Under the pieces are notes generated by a model. It saw nothing but the letters and a program-made list of their open reading frames with translations. It was not told where the DNA came from and did no database searches. DNA of 64,000 nt from Euonymus europaeus (taxonomy: Eukaryota > Streptophyta > Magnoliopsida > Celastrales > Celastraceae), in the NCBI GenBank assembly GCA_963580455.1, contig OY756958.1, positions 198,501 through 262,500 of the forward strand. The letters are read 5' to 3'. Below are positions 47,688-59,105 of this stretch, piece by piece; positions within the stretch are counted from its first letter, which is position 1; every line of letters begins with the position of its first letter. Position numbers and translations under genes: made by a program.

Positions 47688-49417
47688 GGGTAGTAGGTCT
47701 CGTTTCACCTAGTTAGCCGCGAAATGTGGTTTCTTTACGTAAACGGTTTTATGAATATCCGTTGACTCCGAGTTCTGAATTCGGTGATTTTTAGCTTGAT
47801 TTCACACTACTTTTCGAGCTCTACGATCCTGGCGTTTCGGATTTTGATTTCAGAACTCGTGGCTAGTTGGTCTCGTTTCACCTATTTAGCCGCGAAATGT
47901 GGTTTCTTTACGTAAACGGTTTTATGAATATCCGTTGAATCCGAGTTCTGAATTCGGTGATTTTTAGCTTGATTTCACACCAATTTTCGAGCTCTACGAT
48001 CCTGGCATTTCGGATATTGATTTCAGAACTCGTGGCTAGTTGGTCTCGTTTCACCTAGTTAGCCGCGAAATGTGGTTTCTTTACGTAAACGGTTTTATGA
48101 ATATCCGTTGACTCCGAGTTCTGAATTCGGTGATTTTTAGCTTGATTACACACTACTTTTCGAGCTCTACGATCCTGGCATTTCGGATTTTGATTTCAGA
48201 ACTCGTGGCTAGTTGGTCTCGTTTCAACTAGTTAGCCGCGAAATGTGGTTTCTTTACGTAAACGGTTTTATGAATATCCGTTGGATCCGAGTTCTGAATT
48301 CGGTGATTTTTAGCTTGATTTCACACTAATTTTCGAGCTCTACGATCCTGGCATTTCGGATATTGATTTCAGAACTCGTGGCTAGTTGGTCTCGTTTCAC
48401 CTAGTTAGCCGCGAAATGTGGTTTCTTTACGTAAACGGTTTTATGAATATCCGTTGACTCCGAGTTCTGAATTCGGTGATTTTTAGCTTGATTTCACACT
48501 ACTTTTCGAGCTCTACAATCCTGGCGTTTCGGATTTTGATTTCAGAACTCGTGGCTAGTTGGTCTCGTTTCACCTATTTAGCCGCGAAATGTGGTTTCTT
48601 TACGTAAACAGTTTTATGAATATCCGTTGACTCCGAGTTCTGAATTTGGTGATTTTTAGCTTGATTTCACACTACTTTTCGAGCTCTACGATCCTGGCAT
48701 TTCGGATTTTGATTTCAGAACTCGTGGCTAGTTGGTCTCGTTTCACCTATTTAGCCGCGAAATGTGGTTTCTTTACGTAAACGGTTTTATGAATATCCGT
48801 TGACTCCGAGTTCTGAATTCGGTGATTTTTAGCTTGATTTCACACTACTTTTCGAGCTCTACAATCCTGGCGTTTCGGATTTTGATTTCAGAACTCGTGG
48901 CTAGTAGGTCTCGTTTCACCTAGTTAGCCGCGAAATGTGGTTTCTTTACGTAAACGGTTTTATGAATATCCGTTGACTCCGAGTTCTGAATTCGGTGATT
49001 TTTAGCTTGATTTCACACTACTTTTCGAGCTCTACGATCCTGGCGTTTCGGATTTTGATTTCAGAACTCGTGGCTAGTTGGTCTCGTTTCACCTATTTAG
49101 CCGCGAAATGTGGTTTCTTTACGTAAACGGTTTTATGAATATCCGTTGACTCCGAGTTCTGAATTCGGTGATTTTTAGCTTGATTTCACACTAATTTTCG
49201 AGCTCTACGATCCTGGCATTTCGGATATTGATTTCAGAACTCGTGGCTAGTTGGTCTTGTTTCACCTAGTTAGCCGCGAAATGTGGTTTTTTTACGTAAA
49301 CAGTTTTATGAATATCCATTGACTCCGAGTTCTGAATTTGGTGATTTTTAGCTTGATTACACACTACTTTTCGAGCTCTACAATCCGGGCGTTTCGAATT
49401 TTTATTTCAGAACTCGT
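47688..49417 (+). repeat. Domain V block C, 10-mer (1,730 bp), copy 1
   Basis: After the opening unit comes a monomer with GTTGAATCCG, CACACCAAT and GATATTG (47861). ATTACAC (48034), TTTCAACTAG with GTTGGATCCG (48207, BamHI at 48283), 48380 and AAACAG/GAATTTGG (48553) are as in block B. The unit before the closing diverged monomer (49072) has ACTAATTTTCG and GATATTG where B has GCAAAATG. Block C looks like a shuffled derivative of block B. Confidence 0.9.
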
Positions 49418-49936
49418 GGGTAGTAGGTCTCGTTTCACCTAGTTAGCCGCGAAATGTGGTTTCTTTACGTAAACGGTTTTATGAATATCCGTTGACTCCG
49501 AGTTCTGAATTCGGTGATTTTTAGCTTGATTTCACACTACTTTTCGAGCTCTACGATCCTGGCGTTTCGGATTTTGATTTCAGAACTCGTGGCTAGTTGG
49601 TCTCGTTTCACCTATTTAGCCGCAAAATGTGGTTTCTTTACGTAAACGGTTTTATGAATATCCGTTGACTCCGAGTTCTGAATTCGGTGATTTTTAGCTT
49701 GATTTCACACTACTTTTTGAGCTCTACGATCCTGGCTTTTCGGATTTTGATTTCAGAACTCGTGGCTAGTTGGTCTTGTTTCACCTAGTTAGCCGCGAAA
49801 TGTGGTTTTTTTACGTAAACAGTTTTATGAATATCCATTGACTCCGAGTTCTGAATTTGGTGATTTTTAGCTTGATTACACACTACTTTTCGAGCTCTAC
49901 AATCCGGGCGTTTCGAATTTTTATTTCAGAACTCGT
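49418..49936 (+). repeat. Domain V 3-mer remnant (519 bp)
   Basis: Only three monomers are present: the opening GTGGGTAG unit (49418), a GCAAAATG/TTTTTGAG unit with GGCTTTTCGG (49591) and the closing diverged unit (49764). It is what remains of a block A or B after loss of the middle monomers, and it separates the two B-A-C composites. Confidence 0.9.
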
Positions 49937-52012
49937 GGGTAGTAGGTCTCGTTTCACCTAGTTAGCCGCGAAATGTGGTTTCTTTACGTAAACGGTTTTA
50001 TGAATATCCGTTGACTCCGAGTTCTGAATTCGGTGATTTTTAGCTTGATTTCACACTACTTTTCGAGCTCTACGATCCTGGCGTTTCGGATTTTGATTTC
50101 AGAACTCGTGGCTAGTTGGTCTCGTTTCACCTATTTAGCCGCGAAATGTGGTTTCTTTACGTAAACGGTTTTATGAATATCCGTTGACTCCGAGTTCTGA
50201 ATTCGGTGATTTTTAGCTTGATTTCACACTACTTTTCGAGCTCTACGATCCTGGCGTTTCGGATTTTGATTTCAGAACTCGTGGCTAGTTGGTCTCGTTT
50301 CACCTATTTAGCCGCGAAATGTGGTTTCTTTACGTAAACGGTTTTATGAATATCCGTTGACTCCGAGTTCTGAATTCGGTGATTTTTAGCTTGATTTCAC
50401 ACTACTTTTCGAGCTCTACAATCCTGGCGTTTCGGATTTTGATTTCAGAACTCGTGGCTAGTAGGTCTCGTTTCACCTAGTTAGCCGCGAAATGTGGTTT
50501 CTTTACGTAAACGGTTTTATGAATATCCGTTGACTCCGAGTTCTGAATTCGGTGATTTTTAGCTTGATTTCACACTACTTTTCGAGCTCTACAATCCTGG
50601 CGTTTCGGATTTTGATTTTAGAACTCGTGGCTAGTTGGTCTCGTTTCACCTAGTTAGCCGCGAAATGTGGTTTCTTTACGTAAACGGTTTTATGAATATC
50701 CGTTGACTCCGAGTTCTGAATTCGGTGATTTTTAGCTTGATTACACACTACTTTTCGAGCTCTACGATCCTGGCATTTCGGATTTTGATTTCAGAACTCG
50801 TGGCTAGTTGGTCTCGTTTCAACTAGTTAGCCGCGAAATGTGGTTTCTTTACGTAAACGGTTTTATGAATATCCGTTGGATCCGAGTTCTGAATTCGGTG
50901 ATTTTTAGCTTGATTTCACACTAATTTTCGAGCTCTACGATCCTGGCATTTCGGATATTGATTTCAGAACTCGTGGCTAGTTGGTCTCGTTTCACCTAGT
51001 TAGCCGCGAAATGTGGTTTCTTTACGTAAACGGTTTTATGAATATCCGTTGACTCCGAGTTCTGAATTCGGTGATTTTTAGCTTGATTTCACACTACTTT
51101 TCGAGCTCTACAATCCTGGCGTTTCGGATTTTGATTTCAGAACTCGTGGCTAGTTGGTCTCGTTTCACCTATTTAGCCGCGAAATGTGGTTTCTTTACGT
51201 AAACAGTTTTATGAATATCCGTTGACTCCGAGTTCTGAATTTGGTGATTTTTAGCTTGATTTCACACTACTTTTCGAGCTCTACGATCCTGGCATTTCGG
51301 ATTTTGATTTCAGAACTCGTGGCTAGTTGGTCTCGTTTCACCTATTTAGCCGCGAAATGTGGTTTCTTTACGTAAACGGTTTTATGAATATCCGTTGACT
51401 CCGAGTTCTGAATTCGGTGATTTTTAGCTTGATTTCACACTACTTTTCGAGCTCTACAATCCTGGCGTTTCGGATTTTGATTTCAGAACTCGTGGCTAGT
51501 AGGTCTCGTTTCACCTAGTTAGCCGCGAAATGTGGTTTCTTTACGTAAACGGTTTTATGAATATCCGTTGACTCCGAGTTCTGAATTCGGTGATTTTTAG
51601 CTTGATTTCACACTACTTTTCGAGCTCTACGATCCTGGCGTTTCGGATTTTGATTTCAGAACTCGTGGCTAGTTGGTCTCGTTTCACCTATTTAGCCGCA
51701 AAATGTGGTTTCTTTACGTAAACGGTTTTATGAATATCCGTTGACTCCGAGTTCTGAATTCGGTGATTTTTAGCTTGATTTCACACTACTTTTTGAGCTC
51801 TACGATCCTGGCATTTCGGATTTTGATTTCAGAACTCGTGGCTAGTTGGTCTTGTTTCACCTAGTTAGCCGCGAAATGTGGTTTTTTTACGTAAACAGTT
51901 TTATGAATATCCATTGACTCCGAGTTCTGAATTTGGTGATTTTTAGCTTGATTACACACTACTTTTCGAGCTCTACAATCCGGGCGTTTCGAATTTTTAT
52001 TTCAGAACTCGT
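49937..52012 (+). repeat. Domain V block B, 12-mer, copy 2
   Basis: This is a one-for-one counterpart of 43882-45957 at 6,055 bp, with the GTTGGATCCG unit at 50802 (BamHI at 50878) and the closing diverged unit at 51840. I noticed no marker difference from copy 1. Confidence 0.92.
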
Positions 52013-53742
52013 GGGTAGTAGGTCTCGTTTCACCTAGTTAGCCGCGAAATGTGGTTTCTTTACGTAAACGGTTTTATGAATATCCGTTGACTCCGAGTTC
52101 TGAATTCGGTGATTTTTAGCTTGATTTCACACTACTTTTCGAGCTCTACGATCCTGGCGTTTCGGATTTTGATTTCAGAACTCGTGGCTAGTTGGTCTCG
52201 TTTCACCTATTTAGCCGCAAAATGTGGTTTCTTTACGTAAACGGTTTTATGAATATCCGTTGACTCCGAGTTCTGAATTCGGTGATTTTTAGCTTGATTT
52301 CACACTACTTTTTGAGCTCTACGATCCTGGCATTTCGGATTTTGATTTCAGAACTCGTGGCTAGTTGGTCTCGTTTCCCCTAGTTAGCCGCGAAATGTGG
52401 TTTCTTTACGTAAACGGTTTTATGAATATCCGTTGACTCCGAGTTCTGAATTCGGTGATTTTTAGCTTGATTTCACACTACTTTTCGAGCTCTACAATCC
52501 TGGTGTTTCGGATTTTGATTTCAGAACTCGTGGCTAGTAGGTCTCGTTTCACCTAGTTAGCCGCGAAATGTGGTTTATTTACGTAAACGGTTTTATGAAT
52601 ATCCGTTGACTCCGAGTTCTGAATTCGGTGATTTTTAGCTTGATTTCACACTACTTTTCGAGCTCTACGATCCTGGCGTTTCGGATTTTGATTTCAGAAC
52701 TCGTGGCTAGTTGGTCTCGTTTCACCTAGTTAGCCGCGAAATGTGGTTTCTTTACGTAAACGGTTTTATGAATATCCGTTGACTCCGAGTTCTGAATTCG
52801 GTGATTTTTAGCTTGATTTCACACTACTTTTCGAGCTCTACGATCCTGGCGTTTCGGATTTTGATTTCAGAGCTCGTGGCTAGTTGGTCTCGTTTCACCT
52901 ATTTAGCCGCGAAATGTGGTTTCTTTACGTAAACAGTTTTATGAATATCCGTTGACTCCGAGTTCTGAATTTGGTGATTTTTAGCTTGATTTCACACTAC
53001 TTTTCGAGCTCTACGATCCTGGCGTTTCGGATTTTGATTTCAGAACTCGTGGCTAGTTGGTCTCGTTTCACCTATTTAGCCGCGAAATGTGGTTTCTTTA
53101 CGTAAACGGTTTTATGAATATCCGTTGACTCCGAGTTCTGAATTCGGTGATTTTTAGCTTGATTTCACACTACTTTTCGAGCTCTACAATCCTGGCGTTT
53201 CGGATTTTGATTTCAGAACTCGTGGCTAGTAGGTCTCGTTTCACCTAGTTAGCCGCGAAATGTGGTTTCTTTACGTAAACGGTTTTATGAATATCCGTTG
53301 ACTCCGAGTTCTGAATTCGGTGATTTTTAGCTTGATTTCACACTACTTTTCGAGCTCTACGATCCTGGCGTTTCGGATTTTGATTTCAGAACTCGTGGCT
53401 AGTTGGTCTCGTTTCACCTATTTAGCCGCAAAATGTGGTTTCTTTACGTAAACGGTTTTATGAATATCCGTTGACTCCGAGTTCTGAATTCGGTGATTTT
53501 TAGCTTGATTTCACACTACTTTTTGAGGTCTACGATCCTGGCATTTCGGATTTTGATTTCAGAACTCGTGGCTAGTTGGTCTTGTTTCACCTAGTTAGCC
53601 GCGAAATGTGGTTTTTTTACGTAAACAGTTTTATGAATATCCATTGACTCCGAGTTCTGAATTTGGTGATTTTTAGCTTGATTACACACTACTTTTCGAG
53701 CTCTACAATCCGGGCGTTTCGAATTTTTATTTCAGAACTCGT
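52013..53742 (+). repeat. Domain V block A, 10-mer, copy 3
   Basis: This is the counterpart of 45958-47687 at 6,055 bp, with TTTCCCCTAG (52359), GGTTTATTTACG (52532), TTTTTGAGGTC (53397) and the closing unit (53570). One private change gives CAGAGCTCG near 52872, creating an additional SacI-type GAGCTC at the end of that monomer. Confidence 0.92.
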
Positions 53743-55472
53743 GGGTAGTAGGTCTCGTTTCACCTAGTTAGCCGCGAAATGTGGTTTCTTTACGTAAACG
53801 GTTTTATGAATATCCGTTGACTCCGAGTTCTGAATTCGGTGATTTTTAGCTTGATTTCACACTACTTTTCGAGCTCTACGATCCTGGCGTTTCGGATTTT
53901 GATTTCAGAACTCGTGGCTAGTTGGTCTCGTTTCACCTATTTAGCCGCGAAATGTGGTTTCTTTACGTAAACGGTTTTATGAATATCCGTTGAATCCGAG
54001 TTCTGAATTCGGTGATTTTTAGCTTGATTTCACACCAATTTTCGAGCTCTACGATCCTGGCATTTCGGATATTGATTTCAGAACTCGTGGCTAGTTGGTC
54101 TCGTTTCACCTAGTTAGCCGCGAAATGTGGTTTCTTTACGTAAACGGTTTTATGAATATCCGTTGACTCCGAGTTCTGAATTCGGTGATTTTTAGCTTGA
54201 TTACACACTACTTTTCGAGCTCTACGATCCTGGCATTTCGGATTTTGATTTCAGAACTCGTGGCTAGTTGGTCTCGTTTCAACTAGTTAGCCGCGAAATG
54301 TGGTTTCTTTACGTAAACGGTTTTATGAATATCCGTTGGATCCGAGTTCTGAATTCGGTGATTTTTAGCTTGATTTCACACTAATTTTCGAGCTCTACGA
54401 TCCTGGCATTTCGGATATTGATTTCAGAACTCGTGGCTAGTTGGTCTCGTTTCACCTAGTTAGCCGCGAAATGTGGTTTCTTTACGTAAACGGTTTTATG
54501 AATATCCGTTGACTCCGAGTTCTGAATTCGGTGATTTTTAGCTTGATTTCACACTACTTTTCGAGCTCTACAATCCTGGCGTTTCGGATTTTGATTTCAG
54601 AACTCGTGGCTAGTTGGTCTCGTTTCACCTATTTAGCCGCGAAATGTGGTTTCTTTACGTAAACAGTTTTATGAATATCCGTTGACTCCGAGTTCTGAAT
54701 TTGGTGATTTTTAGCTTGATTTCACACTACTTTTCGAGCTCTACGATCCTGGCATTTCGGATTTTGATTTCAGAACTCGTGGCTAGTTGGTCTCGTTTCA
54801 CCTATTTAGCCGCGAAATGTGGTTTCTTTACGTAAACGGTTTTATGAATATCCGTTGACTCCGAGTTCTGAATTCGGTGATTTTTAGCTTGATTTCACAC
54901 TACTTTTCGAGCTCTACAATCCTGGCGTTTCGGATTTTGATTTCAGAACTCGTGGCTAGTAGGTCTCGTTTCACCTAGTTAGCCGCGAAATGTGGTTTCT
55001 TTACGTAAACGGTTTTATGAATATCCGTTGACTCCGAGTTCTGAATTCGGTGATTTTTAGCTTGATTTCACACTACTTTTCGAGCTCTACGATCCTGGCG
55101 TTTCGGATTTTGATTTCAGAACTCGTGGCTAGTTGGTCTCGTTTCACCTATTTAGCCGCGAAATGTGGTTTCTTTACGTAAACGGTTTTATGAATATCCG
55201 TTGACTCCGAGTTCTGAATTCGGTGATTTTTAGCTTGATTTCACACTAATTTTCGAGCTCTACGATCCTGGCATTTCGGATATTGATTTCAGAACTCGTG
55301 GCTAGTTGGTCTTGTTTCACCTAGTTAGCCGCGAAATGTGGTTTTTTTACGTAAACAGTTTTATGAATATCCATTGACTCCGAGTTCTGAATTTGGTGAT
55401 TTTTAGCTTGATTACACACTACTTTTCGAGCTCTACAATCCGGGCGTTTCGAATTTTTATTTCAGAACTCGT
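53743..55472 (+). repeat. Domain V block C, 10-mer, copy 2
   Basis: This is the counterpart of 47688-49417 at 6,055 bp, with GTTGAATCCG and CACACCAAT (53916), GTTGGATCCG (54262, BamHI at 54338) and the closing unit (55300). No 3-mer remnant follows; a block A starts directly at 55473. Confidence 0.92.
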
Positions 55473-57202
55473 GGGTAGTAGGTCTCGTTTCACCTAGTTA
55501 GCCGCGAAATGTGGTTTCTTTACGTAAACGGTTTTATGAATATCCGTTGACTCCGAGTTCTGAATTCGGTGATTTTTAGCTTGATTTCACACTACTTTTC
55601 GAGCTCTACGATCCTGGCGTTTCGGATTTTGATTTCAGAACTCGTGGCTAGTTGGTCTCGTTTCACCTATTTAGCCGCAAAATGTGGTTTCTTTACGTAA
55701 ACGGTTTTATGAATATCCGTTGACTCCGAGTTCTGAATTCGGTGATTTTTAGCTTGATTTCACACTACTTTTTGAGCTCTACGATCCTGGCATTTCGGAT
55801 TTTGATTTCAGAACTCGTGGCTAGTTGGTCTCGTTTCCCCTAGTTAGCCGCGAAATGTGGTTTCTTTACGTAAACGGTTTTATGAATATCCGTTGACTCC
55901 GAGTTCTGAATTCGGTGATTTTTAGCTTGATTTCACACTACTTTTCGAGCTCTACAATCCTGGTGTTTCGGATTTTGATTTCAGAACTCGTGGCTAGTAG
56001 GTCTCGTTTCACCTAGTTAGCCGCGAAATGTGGTTTATTTACGTAAACGGTTTTATGAATATCCGTTGACTCCGAGTTCTGAATTCGGTGATTTTTAGCT
56101 TGATTTCACACTACTTTTCGAGCTCTACGATCCTGGCGTTTCGGATTTTGATTTCAGAACTCGTGGCTAGTTGGTCTCGTTTCACCTAGTTAGCCGCGAA
56201 ATGTGGTTTCTTTACGTAAACGGTTTTATGAATATCCGTTGACTCCGAGTTCTGAATTCGGTGATTTTTAGCTTGATTTCACACTACTTTTCGAGCTCTA
56301 CGATCCTGGCGTTTCGGATTTTGATTTCAGAACTCGTGGCTAGTTGGTCTCGTTTCACCTATTTAGCCGCGAAATGTGGTTTCTTTACGTAAACAGTTTT
56401 ATGAATATCCGTTGACTCCGAGTTCTGAATTTGGTGATTTTTAGCTTGATTTCACACTACTTTTCGAGCTCTACGATCCTGGCGTTTCGGATTTTGATTT
56501 CAGAACTCGTGGCTAGTTGGTCTCGTTTCACCTATTTAGCCGCGAAATGTGGTTTCTTTACGTAAACGGTTTTATGAATATCCGTTGACTCCGAGTTCTG
56601 AATTCGGTGATTTTTAGCTTGATTTCACACTACTTTTCGAGCTCTACAATCCTGGCGTTTCGGATTTTGATTTCAGAACTCGTGGCTAGTAGGTCTCGTT
56701 TCACCTAGTTAGCCGCGAAATGTGGTTTCTTTACGTAAACGGTTTTATGAATATCCGTTGACTCCGAGTTCTGAATTCGGTGATTTTTAGCTTGATTTCA
56801 CACTACTTTTCGAGCTCTACAATCCTGGCGTTTCGGATTTTGATTTCAGAACTCGTGGCTAGTAGGTCTCGTTTCACCTAGTTAGCCGCGAAATGTGGTT
56901 TCTTTACGTAAACGGTTTTATGAATATCCGTTGACTCCGAGTTCTGAATTCGGTGATTTTTAGCTTGATTTCACACTACTTTTCGAGCTCTACGATCCTG
57001 GCGTTTCGGATTTTGATTTCAGAACTCGTGGCTAGTTGGTCTCGTTTCACCTATTTAGCCGCAAAATGTGGTTTCTTTACGTAAACGGTTTTATGAATAT
57101 CCGTTGACTCCGAGTTCTGAATTCGGTGATTTTTAGCTTGATTTCACACTACTTTTTGAGCTCTACGATCCTGGCATTTCGGATTTTGATTTCAGAACTC
57201 GT
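55473..57202 (+). repeat. Domain V block A, modified final copy, 10 monomers before the chimera
   Basis: The first eight monomers match block A (GCAAAATG at 55646, TTTCCCCTAG at 55819, GGTTTATTTACG at 55992, AAACAG at 56338). One extra common unit is present (56684 and 56857 where other copies have one). The GCAAAATG monomer at 57030 keeps an intact GAGCTC instead of GAGGTC. The expected closing diverged monomer is replaced by a chimera at 57203, so the domain V pattern ends here. Confidence 0.87.
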
Positions 57203-57375
57203 GGCTAGTTGGTCTTGTTTCACCTAGTCAGCCGCGAAATGTGGTTTTTTTACGTAAACAGTTTTATGAATATCCATTGACTCCGAGTTCTGAATTCGGT
57301 GATTTTTAGCTTGATTTCACACTACTTTTCGAGCTCTACGATCCTGGCGTTTCGGATTTTTATTTCAGAACTCGT
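57203..57375 (+). repeat. Chimeric monomer at the domain V/VI boundary
   Basis: The front half carries the markers of the domain V closing monomer: GGTCTTG, GTTTTTTTACG, AAACAG and CCATTGAC. The rear half has the ordinary GAATTCGG, TTTCACAC and ACGATCCTGGCG, ending GATTTTTATTT. The switch lies between local 74 and 95, over or just before the 17-bp dyad. A private C replaces T in AGTCAGCCG. The same chimera recurs at 58760, 1,557 bp away, so the recombinant unit was amplified within the 9-mer HOR. Confidence 0.85.
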
Positions 57376-59105
57376 GGCTAGTTGGTCTCGTTTCACCTAT
57401 TTAGCCGCGAAATGTGGTTTCTTTACGTAAACGGTTTTATGAATATCCGTTGACTCCGAGTTCTGAATTCGGTGATTTTTAGCTTGATTTCACACTACTT
57501 TTCGAGCTCTACAATCCGGGCGTTTCGGATTTTGATTTCAGAACTCGTGGCTAGTAGGTCTCGTTTCACCTAGTTAGCCGCGAAATGTGGTTTCTTTACG
57601 TAAACGGTTTTATGAATATCCGTTGACTCCGAGTTCTGAATTCGGTGATTTTTAGCTTGATTACACACTACTTTTCGAGCTCTACGATCCTGGCATTTCG
57701 GATTTTGATTTCAGAACTCGTGGCTAGTTGGTCTCGTTTCACCTAGTTAGCCGCGAAATGTGGTTTCTTTACGTAAACGGTTTTATGAATATCCGTTGAC
57801 TCCGAGTTCTGAATTCGGTGATTTTTAGCTTGATTTCACACTAATTTTCGAGCTCTACGATCCTGGCATTTCGGATATTGATTTCAGAACTCGTGGCTAG
57901 TTGGTCTCGTTTCACCTAGTTAGCCGCGAAATGTGGTTTCTTTACGTAAACGGTTTTATGAATATCCGTTGACTCCGAGTTCTGAATTCGGTGATTTTTA
58001 GCTTGATTTCACACTACTTTTCGAGCTCTACGATCCTGGCGTTTCGGATTTTGATTTCAGAACTCGTGGCTAGTAGGTCTTGTTTCACCTATTTAGCCGC
58101 GAAATGTGGTTTCTTTACGTAAACAGTTTTATGAATATCCGTTGACTCCGAGTTCTGAATTCGGTGATTTTTAGCTTGATTTCACACTACTTTTCGAGCT
58201 CTACGATCCTGGCATTTCGGATTTTTATTTCAGAACTCGTGGCTAGTAGGTCTCGTTTCACCTATTTAGCCGCGAAATGTGGTTTCTTTACGTAAACGGT
58301 TTTATGAATATCCGTTGACTCCGAGTTCTGAATTCGGTGATTTTTAGCTTGATTTCACACTACTTTTCGAGCTCTACAATCCTGGCGTTTCGGATTTTGA
58401 TTTCAGAACTCGTGGCTAGTAGGTCTCGTTTCACCTAGTTAGCCGCGAAATGTGGTTTCTTTACGTAAACGGTTTTATGAATATCCGTTGACTCCGAGTT
58501 CTGAATTCGGTGATTTTTAGCTTGATTTCACACTACTTTTCGAGCTCTACGATCCTGGCGTTTCGGATTTTGATTTCAGAACTCGTGGCTAGTTGGTCTC
58601 GTTTCACCTATTTAGCCGCAAAATGTGGTTTCTTTACGTAAACGGTTTTATGAATATCCGTTGACTCCGAGTTCTGAATTCGGTGATTTTTAGCTTGATT
58701 TCACACTACTTTTTGAGCTCTACGATCCTGGCATTTCGGATTTTGATTTCAGAACTCGTGGCTAGTTGGTCTTGTTTCACCTAGTTAGCCGCGAAATGTG
58801 GTTTTTTTACGTAAACAGTTTTATGAATATCCATTGACTCCGAGTTCTGAATTCGGTGATTTTTAGCTTGATTTCACACTACTTTTCGAGCTCTACGATC
58901 CTGGCGTTTCGGATTTTTATTTCAGAACTCGTGGCTAGTTGGTCTCGTTTCACCTATTTAGCCGCGAAATGTGGTTTCTTTACGTAAACGGTTTTATGAA
59001 TATCCGTTGACTCCGAGTTCTGAATTCGGTGATTTTTAGCTTGATTTCACACTACTTTTCGAGCTCTACAATCCGGGCGTTTCGGATTTTGATTTCAGAA
59101 CTCGT
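57376..59105 (+). repeat. 9-mer HOR of domain VI, first copies
   Basis: The unit is nine monomers of 173 bp (1,557 bp). Counting from 57549 they are: ATTACAC with GCAT; ACTAATTTTCG with GATATTG (57722); a common unit (57895); AGGTCTTG with AAACAG and GATTTTTATTT (58068); CTATTTAG with ACAATCC (58241); a common unit (58414); GCAAAATG with TTTTTGAGCTC (58587); the GGTCTTG chimera (58760); and AATCCGGGCG with GGATTTTGATTT (58933). Monomer 57376 is the last position of a preceding copy that reaches back to about 56857. Confidence 0.9.

Noticed and set aside
43882..55472. Assembly artefact (collapsed or duplicated contig) as the explanation for the 6,055-bp repeat
   Set aside because: Not fully excluded, but the two composites are separated by a 3-mer remnant present only once and flanked by different blocks, and private changes such as CAGAGCTCG near 52872 occur in one copy. 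A true duplication is more likely.
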